DNA from: VFMC01 sp046331225
GTDB lineage: Bacteria > Actinomycetota > Acidimicrobiia > Acidimicrobiales > Ilumatobacteraceae
Reading direction: 5' to 3'
DNA length: 64,000 nt
NCBI GenBank assembly: GCA_046331225.1
Contig: JAXLRF010000009.1
Location: 186,001-250,000 of the forward strand
A model generated the notes under the pieces. It did not search any database, had not been told where the DNA came from, and saw only the letters and a list, made by a program, of their open reading frames with translations. The stretch's first letter is position 1. Each line of letters opens with the position of its first letter. The translations under genes and the position numbers were made by a program. Below, piece by piece: positions 9,074 to 16,567 of this stretch.

Positions 9074-10177
9074 TCAGGACGCGGTCGCCACCTCGGCCAG
9101 CGTCGCGAGGAAGCGGGTGTTCTGCTCCTCGCTGCCGATCGTCACTCGGATGCCCTCGTTCGAGAACGGGCGTGTCACCACGCCACGCTTCTCGAGCCCG
9201 AGGTACACCTCGTCGGTGCGCTCGCCGAGTGGCAGGTACACGAAGTTGGCCTGTGCATCGGGCAGCTGCCAGCCGTCGGCCGACAGCGAGGCGATCACCC
9301 GGGCCCGTTCGGCCAGGATCCGGTTGACCCGACCCTGGATCTCGTCCATCGAGTCGATGGCCGCGATCGCCGCCGCCTGCGCGAGCGCATTGACCGCGAA
9401 CGGGAACAGCGTCTTGTCGATCGATGCGATCACCTCGGGATGACCGATCGCGTACCCCACGCGGATGCCGGCCAGGCCGTGCGCCTTCGAGAACGTGCGG
9501 GTCACCACCACGTTCGGGAACTCGGGCACCAACTCGTGCACCGGATCGCCGAAGGTCGGATCGAGGAACTCGCGGTACGCCTCGTCGATCACCACGACGG
9601 TGCGCGGCGACACGCCGGCAAGCAGCTGGCGCAGATCGTCGGTGTGCAACGCCGTGCCGGTCGGATTGTTCGGGGTGGCGAGCAGCACCATGCGCGTGTC
9701 GGGCGTGATCGCCGCGGCCAGCGCATCGAGGTCGAAGGCGTGGTCGGCGGTGAGCGGTGTGGTGACCTCGCGGCCCGCCATCAGCCGGGTGTACACCGGG
9801 TACACCTCGAACGAGCGCCACGGGTACACCACCTCGTCGCCCGGGTCGACGAACGTCAGGAACAGTTGCTGCAGCAGACCCACCGAACCGGCGCCGACGG
9901 TGACGCTCGTCGGGTCGACGCCGAGCCAGGTGCCGATCCGCTCGCGCACTGCCGTCGCCCGGTGGTCGGCGTAGCGGTTGGCCCCCGCGGCCGCCGCGTT
10001 CACCGCAGCGAGGATGCTCGCCACCGGGGGATCGGGGTTCTCGTTCGACGCGAGCTTGATCGCGTTGGTGATGCCGTGCTCGGCCTCGGCCTGCGCGGCG
10101 CCCTTGCCGGGGCGGTAGGCCGGCAGTTGGGCGACGGCGGGACGGGACGGCGGGAGGTCGGTGCGGTCGTCGGACAC
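9074..10177 (-). CDS. histidinol-phosphate/aromatic aminotransferase, PLP class I/II
   Basis: 367 residues from a GTG start. The fold is the HisC branch of aminotransferases: KLASNENPDPP near the N-terminus, ATPNNPTGT, IDEAYREF, and SKAHGLAGIRVGYAIG with the PLP lysine. The C-terminal NEGIRVTIGS loop holds the substrate-binding Arg. The protein resembles the actinobacterial aromatic aminotransferase (Pat) as much as HisC, and no his operon surrounds it, so it may act on phenylalanine/tyrosine, histidinol phosphate, or both. TACGGT (minus strand, 10186-10191) lies 8 nt before the GTG, implying a leaderless message. Two copies of a 35-nt structured repeat lie just upstream. Confidence 0.85.
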   Translation of the reverse strand: MSDDRTDLPPSRPAVAQLPAYRPGKGAAQAEAEHGITNAIKLASNENPDPPVASILAAVNAAAAGANRYADHRATAVRERIGTWLGVDPTSVTVGAGSVGLLQQLFLTFVDPGDEVVYPWRSFEVYPVYTRLMAGREVTTPLTADHAFDLDALAAAITPDTRMVLLATPNNPTGTALHTDDLRQLLAGVSPRTVVVIDEAYREFLDPTFGDPVHELVPEFPNVVVTRTFSKAHGLAGIRVGYAIGHPEVIASIDKTLFPFAVNALAQAAAIAAIDSMDEIQGRVNRILAERARVIASLSADGWQLPDAQANFVYLPLGERTDEVYLGLEKRGVVTRPFSNEGIRVTIGSEEQNTRFLATLAEVATAS

Positions 10178-10204
10178 GGCGCCCGACCGTAGCGCCGCCG
10201 ACGC

Positions 10205-10239
10205 GGGACGGATGTGCCCGGGATGGGCGTGGTGGTCCT
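10205..10239. repeat. 35-nt structured intergenic repeat, copy 1
   Basis: The form is GGGAC, 6 nt, GCCC, GGGAT, GGGC, 6 nt, then GTCCT. The arms can pair as nested stems: GCCC with GGGC around a GGGAT loop, and GGGAC with the end except for one mismatch. Copy 2 follows at 10267 and a third copy is at 39626 with identical spacing. It lies 15 nt outside the -10 element of the aminotransferase gene. Confidence 0.6.
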
Positions 10240-10266
10240 GCGGTGTGGGGTGTGCGGGCGGGTGGC

Positions 10267-10301
10267 GGGACGGATGTGCCCGGGATGGGCGTTGTGGTCC
10301 C
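10267..10301. repeat. 35-nt structured intergenic repeat, copy 2
   Basis: Same pattern as copy 1 but with a perfect outer stem, GGGAC with GTCCC. It begins 62 nt after copy 1 and ends 3 bases from the stop of the minus-strand helicase gene, where a folded transcript would form immediately after translation stops. There is no T-run, so it is not a classical terminator. Confidence 0.6.
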
Positions 10302-10304
10302 GCG

Positions 10305-13244
10305 TCAGTCGGCGGCGACGATCGCGAGGAGCGCCTCGCCGTACATGCGCAGCTTCGACGGGCCGACGCCCTTGACGGCCGACAGCTCCTGCAGCGACGA
10401 CGGGCGCAACCGCACGATCGCCTCGAGCGCGGCGTCGGCCAGCACCGTGTAGGCCGGCTTGCCCGCCGCGGCGTGTCGACGCCAGTCCTTCAGCCGCTCG
10501 AACAGCACGGCGTCGTCGCCCGTGAGCGACTGACCCGGCCGCGCCGACGCGGGGGCGCCCGACGGCCGCGTGGCCGGTTCGGCGAGCCGCCCCGCACGCT
10601 CGGGTTTGGGCGCCGGTGGCTCGCTCATCTGACGCACGAACGGCGACGGGATGTCGCCCGGGACCACGTGCACACGGCGGCTGCCGCGGGTGATCGCGAC
10701 GTGGAACACGCGGCGCTCCTCGGCCGTGTCGTCGGCCAGGCGGTGCGGGAACTGGTCGGCGTCGGCCTGGTGGACCACCACCAGCGGCCACTCCTGGCCC
10801 TTGACGCGGTGCACGGTCGCGAGCGTGACGCCACCCGGCTCCCACGGGCGGCTCAGGCCGGCTCGCAGCCATCGTTCGAACCGACGCGGATCGGGCTGCA
10901 GTTCGGCGAGCTGTGCGATCGCGGTGAGGTCGTCGTTCTGCGCGGCGCGGTTCATGCCGCGCCGATGCGTGTCGAGCGTGGCGATGCTCGACGCGAGGCC
11001 CATCGAGTCGCGCAGCGCGCCGAGGATCGACGCCGTGGTGCCGCGGTTCGCAGCCAGCCGCCGCAGCCGTTCGATGTCCGCGGCGAACTCTTCGATGCGC
11101 ATCGCGTCGCGCTCGCCGTTGACGCGCGCCGCCAGCTTGCGCAACCCGTCGACGCTCGACTGCTCGCCCACCCACTGCGCCACGTTGGGGTGCAGCGACC
11201 GCGACGGCCGACGGAGCGCCTCGGCCACGTCGTCGGTGTCGAAACGGTCGTCGGCCGTGGCGAGCCGAAGCCAGGCCAGGGCCGCCCGCACCGCCGTGCG
11301 CTCGGCGAACTCACGGCCCACGCCACCGGCGACCGGCACACCAGCCGCACCGAGCGCCACCTGCACGGGGGCGAGCAGCGAGTTGACGCGGGTGAGCACG
11401 GCGATGTCGGACGGGGGCGTGCCGTCGGCGACAGCACGGCTGATCAGGTCGACCGTCACGTCGACCGTCGAGGCCGCCCGATCGTCGCTCGACTCGACGA
11501 ACAGGCCGTGCTCGACCGCGCCGTTGCGGGCCCGGATCACCTTGGGCACGCGCACGGCGTTGTGCCGCAACAGCATGTCGGCGCCCGCCACGACGTCGGC
11601 AGGGCACCGGTAGTTGACCTCGAGCGGGTGCTCGCCCGCACCGGGGAACAGCTCGGCGAAGTCGATCAGCCACGCCGGATCGGCGCCGTTGTAGCCATAG
11701 ATGGTCTGGTCGTCGTCGCCGACGCCGAACACGGCGGCATCGGGACCGGCGAGCAGGCGCACGAGCAGCAGGTGCGCCGGCGTGAGGTCCTGGAACTCGT
11801 CGACCAACATCAGTCGGCACGCCCGCTGCGCCGCAGCCCGCGCGACCGGGTCGTCGAGCAGGATCTCGAGTGCCTTCTGCACCTGCTCGTCGAAGTCGAC
11901 CTTGCCGGCTCGCTCGAGCTCGCGTCGATAACGCGGGAACACCTCGGCGAAGCCCTCGACGTCGCCGTCGTAGATCGACTCGACGCGCTCGGGTGAGCGC
12001 AGACCCAGACGCGCGAGCGACAGCGCCTCGATCCAGGTGGCGACCGGGTCGGCGTTGCGCTTGCGGGGGAATCGGACGAGCCGACCGATCAGCCGGCGCA
12101 CCTCGCCCTCATCGATGGTCTCGTACCGGCGCGGTCGCGGGGCGAACGGTGGGGTGCCGTTGACGATCGCGAGCGCGATCGCGTTGAGCGTGCGCACCTG
12201 GATGCCGCGCATGTCGGGCAGGCGTTCGCGCATCTCCTCCTGCGCTCGCTTGTTGAACGCGACCAGGCTGATCGCGCTCGGCGGCAAGCGCCAGGCGCGG
12301 ACCAGGTGCCGGGTGCGTTCGGTGAGGACGCGGGTCTTGCCCGAGCCCGCCGGGGCGATGATCCGGGCGGCACCCCCGTCGTGCACCACGGCGGCGTGCT
12401 GATCGGGAGCGAGCTCGGCCACCGACCCGCCGGCCGTGTTGGGGCCGAAGGGGACGAGCGAACCGTGCTCGACCGCGACACGGTGCACCACGCCCACGCC
12501 GTCGATCGGGGCCCGCCACTGCACCGGGCCACCGTCGAGCCAGACGGTCGTGCCGTCGGGCAGCACCACGTCGCCGGTGCCGGGCGGCGCGGGTTCGGCG
12601 CCGAGCTCGAGCGCGTGCTGCAGCACCCACCACGTGGGCACGTCGCCGGTGGCGTCGACCGCGTTGGCGGTGAGCAGGTGGTGCAGCGTGGCCCGCTCGA
12701 ATTCGAAGCGGGGGCCCGCCTCGTGCGGGGCGAGGTCGGCACGCTCGGGGCGGGCCAGCTGGGCGAGGACGTCGGTGCTCACCTCGACGACGAGGCCGGT
12801 GCGCTCGACGCCCGCCTGGCGCAGCAGCCGGACGCAGCCGGCGGGATCGACGAGGGCGGCGGCGTCGAGATCGACCACGGCACAGCCCTGCCACTCGGCG
12901 GGCGAGCGCGTGCCGGGGGTGACGAGCACGTGCCGGCCGAGCACGGCCGGTCCCCGACCGGCGGGCACGGGTGCGACGGCACGCCGCGGGCGGGCGCGAG
13001 CCGTCGGCGGGGGAGGAGCGCCGAGCTCGAGCTCGGGCGGCGGCGGCGCGTCGTCGAACCAGGTGTCGATCGGGGCGTCGGGTCCCGGCTCGAACGGCAG
13101 GTGGTTCGCCGCGGCGTTCGTGGTGGAGTTCGCGACCGGGTTCGTCGTCGGGCCGCCCACCTCGCCCTGCGAGCGTTCCCAGCAGGCGCGCGCGGCGCGG
13201 CCGTCGGGATGGCTGCCGCCGCAGTAGACGCACGAGATGGGCAC
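10305..13244 (-). CDS. UvrD/PcrA-family ATP-dependent DNA helicase with N-terminal extension and HRDC domain
   Basis: 979 residues of a superfamily 1A helicase, expected to unwind DNA 3' to 5' in repair. Walker A is APAGSGKT (about 300), Walker B is VDEFQDL (about 477), then GDDDQTIYGYNG, ATVHRVKGQEW and ITRGSRRV. The C-terminal 75 residues (SLQELSAVKGVGPSKLRMYG) are an HRDC module. The first 290 residues are not part of the motor: residues 5-21 contain C-x2-C and a third Cys (CVYCGGSHPDGRAARAC), which looks like a small metal-binding knuckle, then a Pro-rich stretch and a domain I do not recognise. Some actinobacterial UvrD2-like helicases share the VEHGSL pre-motor segment. A possible -10 (TACAAC) lies 7-12 nt above the ATG. 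Confidence 0.9.
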   Translation of the reverse strand: MPISCVYCGGSHPDGRAARACWERSQGEVGGPTTNPVANSTTNAAANHLPFEPGPDAPIDTWFDDAPPPPELELGAPPPPTARARPRRAVAPVPAGRGPAVLGRHVLVTPGTRSPAEWQGCAVVDLDAAALVDPAGCVRLLRQAGVERTGLVVEVSTDVLAQLARPERADLAPHEAGPRFEFERATLHHLLTANAVDATGDVPTWWVLQHALELGAEPAPPGTGDVVLPDGTTVWLDGGPVQWRAPIDGVGVVHRVAVEHGSLVPFGPNTAGGSVAELAPDQHAAVVHDGGAARIIAPAGSGKTRVLTERTRHLVRAWRLPPSAISLVAFNKRAQEEMRERLPDMRGIQVRTLNAIALAIVNGTPPFAPRPRRYETIDEGEVRRLIGRLVRFPRKRNADPVATWIEALSLARLGLRSPERVESIYDGDVEGFAEVFPRYRRELERAGKVDFDEQVQKALEILLDDPVARAAAQRACRLMLVDEFQDLTPAHLLLVRLLAGPDAAVFGVGDDDQTIYGYNGADPAWLIDFAELFPGAGEHPLEVNYRCPADVVAGADMLLRHNAVRVPKVIRARNGAVEHGLFVESSDDRAASTVDVTVDLISRAVADGTPPSDIAVLTRVNSLLAPVQVALGAAGVPVAGGVGREFAERTAVRAALAWLRLATADDRFDTDDVAEALRRPSRSLHPNVAQWVGEQSSVDGLRKLAARVNGERDAMRIEEFAADIERLRRLAANRGTTASILGALRDSMGLASSIATLDTHRRGMNRAAQNDDLTAIAQLAELQPDPRRFERWLRAGLSRPWEPGGVTLATVHRVKGQEWPLVVVHQADADQFPHRLADDTAEERRVFHVAITRGSRRVHVVPGDIPSPFVRQMSEPPAPKPERAGRLAEPATRPSGAPASARPGQSLTGDDAVLFERLKDWRRHAAAGKPAYTVLADAALEAIVRLRPSSLQELSAVKGVGPSKLRMYGEALLAIVAAD

Positions 13245-13323
13245 GGCTCGGTTGTAGCCGATCGGTGCGACACCGACGCGCCGAGCGCGCCGGTGTCACA
13301 CCGGACCGGTCGGAGGTGACCCT

Positions 13324-13364
13324 CCGGGACGGCCCCCGGGACGGCCCCGGGACCGCCCCGGGAC
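13324..13364. repeat. short-period CCGGGAC tandem array
   Basis: Four copies of CCGGGAC start at 13324, 13336, 13347 and 13358, separated by G/C-rich 4-5 nt spacers. The array lies between the helicase start and the end of the minus-strand cyclase-family gene (stop at 13379), so it forms the 3' flank of the latter's transcript. Several stems are possible from the self-complementary CCCGGG cores. It may act as a terminator or be simple slippage. Confidence 0.5.
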
Positions 13365-13378
13365 CGCGGGTCAGCGGG

Positions 13379-14191
13379 TCAGCCGGCGTGGCAGGCGAGC
13401 GGGTCGACCATGAACGCCGAGCCGTCGCGCAGCGGCACCGCCGAGGCGATGATCAGGTCACCCGTCCGGTGCAGGCTGTCCACCGCGTCGATGTCGGGCA
13501 TCGCCACCCGGTCGTTGGCCAGGATCGTGGCGGTGGCCGAGTAGTCGAGGTCGCTGGTCGCGTCGGGCCCGTAGGTGTCCGAACCGATGCCGCCGATCCG
13601 ACGCTGGTCGACCATCCACTGCACCGCTTCGGCCGAGAAGCCGGGGGCGGCCTCGTCGTAGGCGGGGGTGCCGAAGTACTGGTCGAAGCCGGTCTGCAGG
13701 ATCACCATCGCGCCCTTGGGGATCTTGCCCTGGCGGCGCTCGACGTTCTTGATGTCCTGCACGGTCAGCTGGAAGCCGTCGTCGGCTGCGCTCGCCATGC
13801 GCTGGCGCACGTCGATCACGTAGGCCGGCCACACGAACTCCTCGGCCTGCAGCTGGTCGATGGTGCGGCCGCCCGGGACGAAGTGGCCGGGCGCGTCGAG
13901 GTGGGTGCCGTTGTGGGTGCCGGTCGAGATGTTCTCCACCTGGTAGCCGTCCTCGTCGATGGTGGCCCACGTGCGGTCGATCACCGTCGGCGGGTCGTCG
14001 GGAAACACCGATCCGTTCTCGTCCCAGACGTGACCGAGGCGGGTCATGCCGCCGGGGCACGACAGGCTCGCCTGCCGGCCTCGGCCGTCACCCCCGCCGG
14101 AGATCTTCACCCCGACGCCGGCGCCGGCGACCCCGGCGATCGAGAACGCCGCGAGTGCGACGCCCGTACCGACCAACTTGCGTGCAACCAT
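13379..14191 (-). CDS. secreted cyclase-family protein (kynurenine formamidase-like fold)
   Basis: 270 residues. The N-terminus (about 1-28, MVARKLVGTGVALAAFSIAG) is a signal peptide. The mature part carries the metal-binding signature HNGTHLDAPGHF (about 92-103) of the putative cyclase/KynB family (HxGTHxDxPxHF), with further family features PKGAMVILQTGFDQYFG and the late GIGSDTYGPD. Known members hydrolyse N-formylkynurenine, cyclic imidates or related amides with Zn or Mn. Export is unusual for KynB itself, so a different amide or lactone substrate is likely. GGAGG sits 8 nt before the ATG. It has no tryptophan-pathway neighbours. Confidence 0.82.
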   Translation of the reverse strand: MVARKLVGTGVALAAFSIAGVAGAGVGVKISGGGDGRGRQASLSCPGGMTRLGHVWDENGSVFPDDPPTVIDRTWATIDEDGYQVENISTGTHNGTHLDAPGHFVPGGRTIDQLQAEEFVWPAYVIDVRQRMASAADDGFQLTVQDIKNVERRQGKIPKGAMVILQTGFDQYFGTPAYDEAAPGFSAEAVQWMVDQRRIGGIGSDTYGPDATSDLDYSATATILANDRVAMPDIDAVDSLHRTGDLIIASAVPLRDGSAFMVDPLACHAG

Positions 14192-14242
14192 GGATATCCG
14201 CCTCCTGCGGGACGACCGCCGGCATTCCCGCCGGGGCTCGGG

Positions 14243-15391
14243 TCATGTGGTGGGACCGTTGCTGGCTGGGGTGTCGATGGTGTCCGCCGCCGGGGCCGTG
14301 CGCACCGACCGTCCGGCACGCGGGCCGGTGGTCTGGCGGAACAGCTTGTTCCCGGTGAACAGCAGCACCTCGCCCGCCGAGGGGGCGGCCAGCAGGCGCA
14401 CCCCTCGAGGACGGCAACGCAGATCGACGAGCGAACCCCACCGCGGACCCAGGTCGCGGTAGGCCTGGAACTCGCGCTGCTGCGCAAGCTTGAACAAGCC
14501 CACCGGTTCGCTCGGCAGCGTCCGGCTGCGGAACGCCTGGCGGACGAGACGCTGGTGCGACAGCACGAGCCCGGCCGTGTCGCCGTCGGTGACGACGTTG
14601 ACGACGAGTTCGTCGGTCGGGGGCACGAGGAGGGCGCTGGTGACCAGCACCCGGAAGCCGACCAGTTCGGTGAGCACCGTGGTGCTCGCGCTGGTGCGGT
14701 CGACGGCGACCACGATGCGGTCGTCGTCGACGTACAGGTCGACCACGCGTCCGCCGGCGGTCTCGCTGCGGACGGTCGCGTTGGGTCGGAAGCCCAGCTC
14801 GCGCAGCACGTCGGCGGTGCCGGCGTGCCGCTCGGGCATCGTCCCGCCGCCGTCGATCACCAGCGGGGTGGCGGACGTCTCGGCCGGGTCGGACGTGTCG
14901 GACGGGGCCGAGGCGTCGAGGCCGGGTGCCACGACCGTCGGGCCGTCGAACGCGAGCACGTAGTCGGGAGGCAGGTCGAGCAAGGTGCGCAGGTATCTGC
15001 CGCCGAGCGGCGCGGTCACCCGTGCCGCGGCCCACCGAGTGGTCGCCGCGGCCGCTGCCACCGCGACGGCGAGCCCCGACGCATCTGCCGCCGAGCCGGT
15101 CGCCCACCATGCGACGGGCAGCGTCACGACGCCCACCAGCGAGGCGGTCTGCACGAGCCGCCAGGCCACGACCCGCCGGATCTCGTGGCGGCACCAGTCG
15201 GCGGCTGGATCGTCGACGATCAGCGAGGGATCGACGTCGACCCGGGTGAGCCGCAACGCGGCCAGCCGCGGCGAGTCGTCGGCCGCGGCCGCGGGGACCG
15301 GCGGGGGAGGGGGCGCCACGAGCGCGACGGGACCACTCGGCTCGGAGCCTGTCTCCCCGGGCGGGCTCGTCGGGTCCATCGGATCATGCAT
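14243..15391 (-). CDS. uncharacterised protein with two membrane segments
   Basis: About 382 residues; I do not recognise the family. A Pro/Ala-rich N-terminus is followed by two hydrophobic segments (VVAWRLVQTASLVGVVTLPV and SGLAVAVAAAAATTRWAA) and then a soluble alpha/beta-like region of roughly 240 residues containing VVDLYVDDDRIVVAVDR, LVVNVVTDGDTAGLVL and VLLFTGNKLFRQTTGP. The start is uncertain: ATG codons at 15391 and 15421 are both possible and no ribosome binding site stands out. Its divergent neighbour is the small upstream ORF and membrane protein beginning at 15517. Confidence 0.6.
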   Translation of the reverse strand: MHDPMDPTSPPGETGSEPSGPVALVAPPPPPVPAAAADDSPRLAALRLTRVDVDPSLIVDDPAADWCRHEIRRVVAWRLVQTASLVGVVTLPVAWWATGSAADASGLAVAVAAAAATTRWAAARVTAPLGGRYLRTLLDLPPDYVLAFDGPTVVAPGLDASAPSDTSDPAETSATPLVIDGGGTMPERHAGTADVLRELGFRPNATVRSETAGGRVVDLYVDDDRIVVAVDRTSASTTVLTELVGFRVLVTSALLVPPTDELVVNVVTDGDTAGLVLSHQRLVRQAFRSRTLPSEPVGLFKLAQQREFQAYRDLGPRWGSLVDLRCRPRGVRLLAAPSAGEVLLFTGNKLFRQTTGPRAGRSVRTAPAADTIDTPASNGPTT

Positions 15392-15502
15392 CGGCCTCGC
15401 CCGGTCATCCTTGAGCAACATCCCCCAGCTGGTCCACCCACCCGGGTGAGCCGTCCGGGCGCCGGCACGCACGACGCGCTCACGCTGGGGCGTCGCGACC
15501 GG

Positions 15503-15508
15503 TAGGGT
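15503..15508 (+). promoter_or_regulatory. -10 element TAGGGT
   Basis: TAGGGT ends 8 nt before the ATG of the 17-codon ORF at 15517, the same spacing as at other apparently leaderless genes here. Confidence 0.4.
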
Positions 15509-15516
15509 CGCCCTCG

Positions 15517-15570
15517 ATGTCGAACGGTGCGGGTGACGGGCCCGTCGACGACGTTCGGACGAGATCGTGA
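15517..15570 (+). CDS. short upstream ORF coupled to the membrane protein gene
   Basis: A 17-codon frame encoding MSNGAGDGPVDDVRTRS. Its TGA overlaps the GTG start of the downstream membrane protein in a GTGA junction, the usual layout for termination-reinitiation coupling. A TAGGGT hexamer 8 nt before its ATG suggests that it is the true 5' end of a leaderless mRNA. It may be a leader cistron that feeds ribosomes to the next gene, or the mark of a frameshift at the start of one gene. Confidence 0.4.
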   Translation: MSNGAGDGPVDDVRTRS

Positions 15571-16448
15571 TCGGCGAGGTCGCCGTCGCGGGTGCGGCCG
15601 GCGTCGCCGCCGGCGCAGGCGGCGTGGTGGTCGCGCGAACCGCACGCGCTGCGGGTGCCCGCCTCGAGTTCTCGCTGCTGGCGGCCCAGGTCACGGCGTT
15701 CGCCGCAGCTGCCGTCGGTGCCCTGGTCACGTGGCCCCACGTCTGGCGAGGTGCCGACGTCGTCTGGTCGCTGGCGGCCGGGGTGGCGCTCGGCCTGGCG
15801 CTCGTGGCCATCGTGGAGGCGGTCGGCGCCGGATCGGTGGCAACGGCCGGGGCCGTCGCACTGCCCGTCGCCGCCACGACCGGCGTCGCGGCCGGGCTGG
15901 CCCTCGGCGAGCGGCCGGGTCCGCTGGCCGTCGCCGGCGCGGTCGTCGCCGCTGCGGCGGGGGGTCTGGTGGCCCTCGGCGACCGCGCCGATCCGCACGC
16001 CCGCCTGGTCCCGCGCGAGCGCTTCGTGGTGCGCGAGGTCGCGGCGACCTCGTTGCGATGGGCGGCCCTCGCCGGGCTGACGCTCGGCGCCTGCCTGGTC
16101 CTCGGGTCGCGGGCCAGGCACACGCCCGGGTGGGTGCCCACGGCGATCGTGCTCGGCGCCGCCCTGACGGTCTCGGCCGGCGTGCTGGCCTCACGCGTGT
16201 CGTGGCGTCGGCCGCCGCGACCGTCCCCGGTGCTCGTCCTCGTCGCCGGCGGGCTCCTCGCCCTGGCGGTCGCGGCGGCGATCGAGAGCTCACGCGACGG
16301 CGACGTGGTGTGGGCCGTACCGCTCGCCTCGCTCGCGTCGGTGACGGTCTGGGCACTCATCGGTCGTGCCGAGCGCCTCGGCAGCCGGCGCTCGCTCGGG
16401 CTCGCGATGGCGGCCGTCGCCGTGGTCCTGGTGGCCGTCGGTCGCTGA
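15567..16448 (+). CDS. DMT/EamA-like integral membrane protein
   Basis: 293 residues, almost all hydrophobic, with about ten predicted membrane helices rich in Ala, Gly and Val. The segment around 95-145 (GVAAGLALGERPGPLAVAGAVVAAAAGG) matches the GE...G..L...G half-repeat of EamA/drug-metabolite transporters. A second such half is less clear, so the assignment is moderate. The GTG start overlaps the stop of the short upstream ORF. Substrate unknown. Confidence 0.65.
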   Translation: MIGEVAVAGAAGVAAGAGGVVVARTARAAGARLEFSLLAAQVTAFAAAAVGALVTWPHVWRGADVVWSLAAGVALGLALVAIVEAVGAGSVATAGAVALPVAATTGVAAGLALGERPGPLAVAGAVVAAAAGGLVALGDRADPHARLVPRERFVVREVAATSLRWAALAGLTLGACLVLGSRARHTPGWVPTAIVLGAALTVSAGVLASRVSWRRPPRPSPVLVLVAGGLLALAVAAAIESSRDGDVVWAVPLASLASVTVWALIGRAERLGSRRSLGLAMAAVAVVLVAVGR

Positions 16449-16567
16449 CCCTCGCACGCGGCGTCCCCGCTCGATCCCTCCTCGATCCCTGCTCAGCGTG
16501 GTCGACCGGAACCCGTCCGGGTGAAGATCCGCTCAAGCTCGGCGCGCTCTGCGCCGATCTGTGCGAG

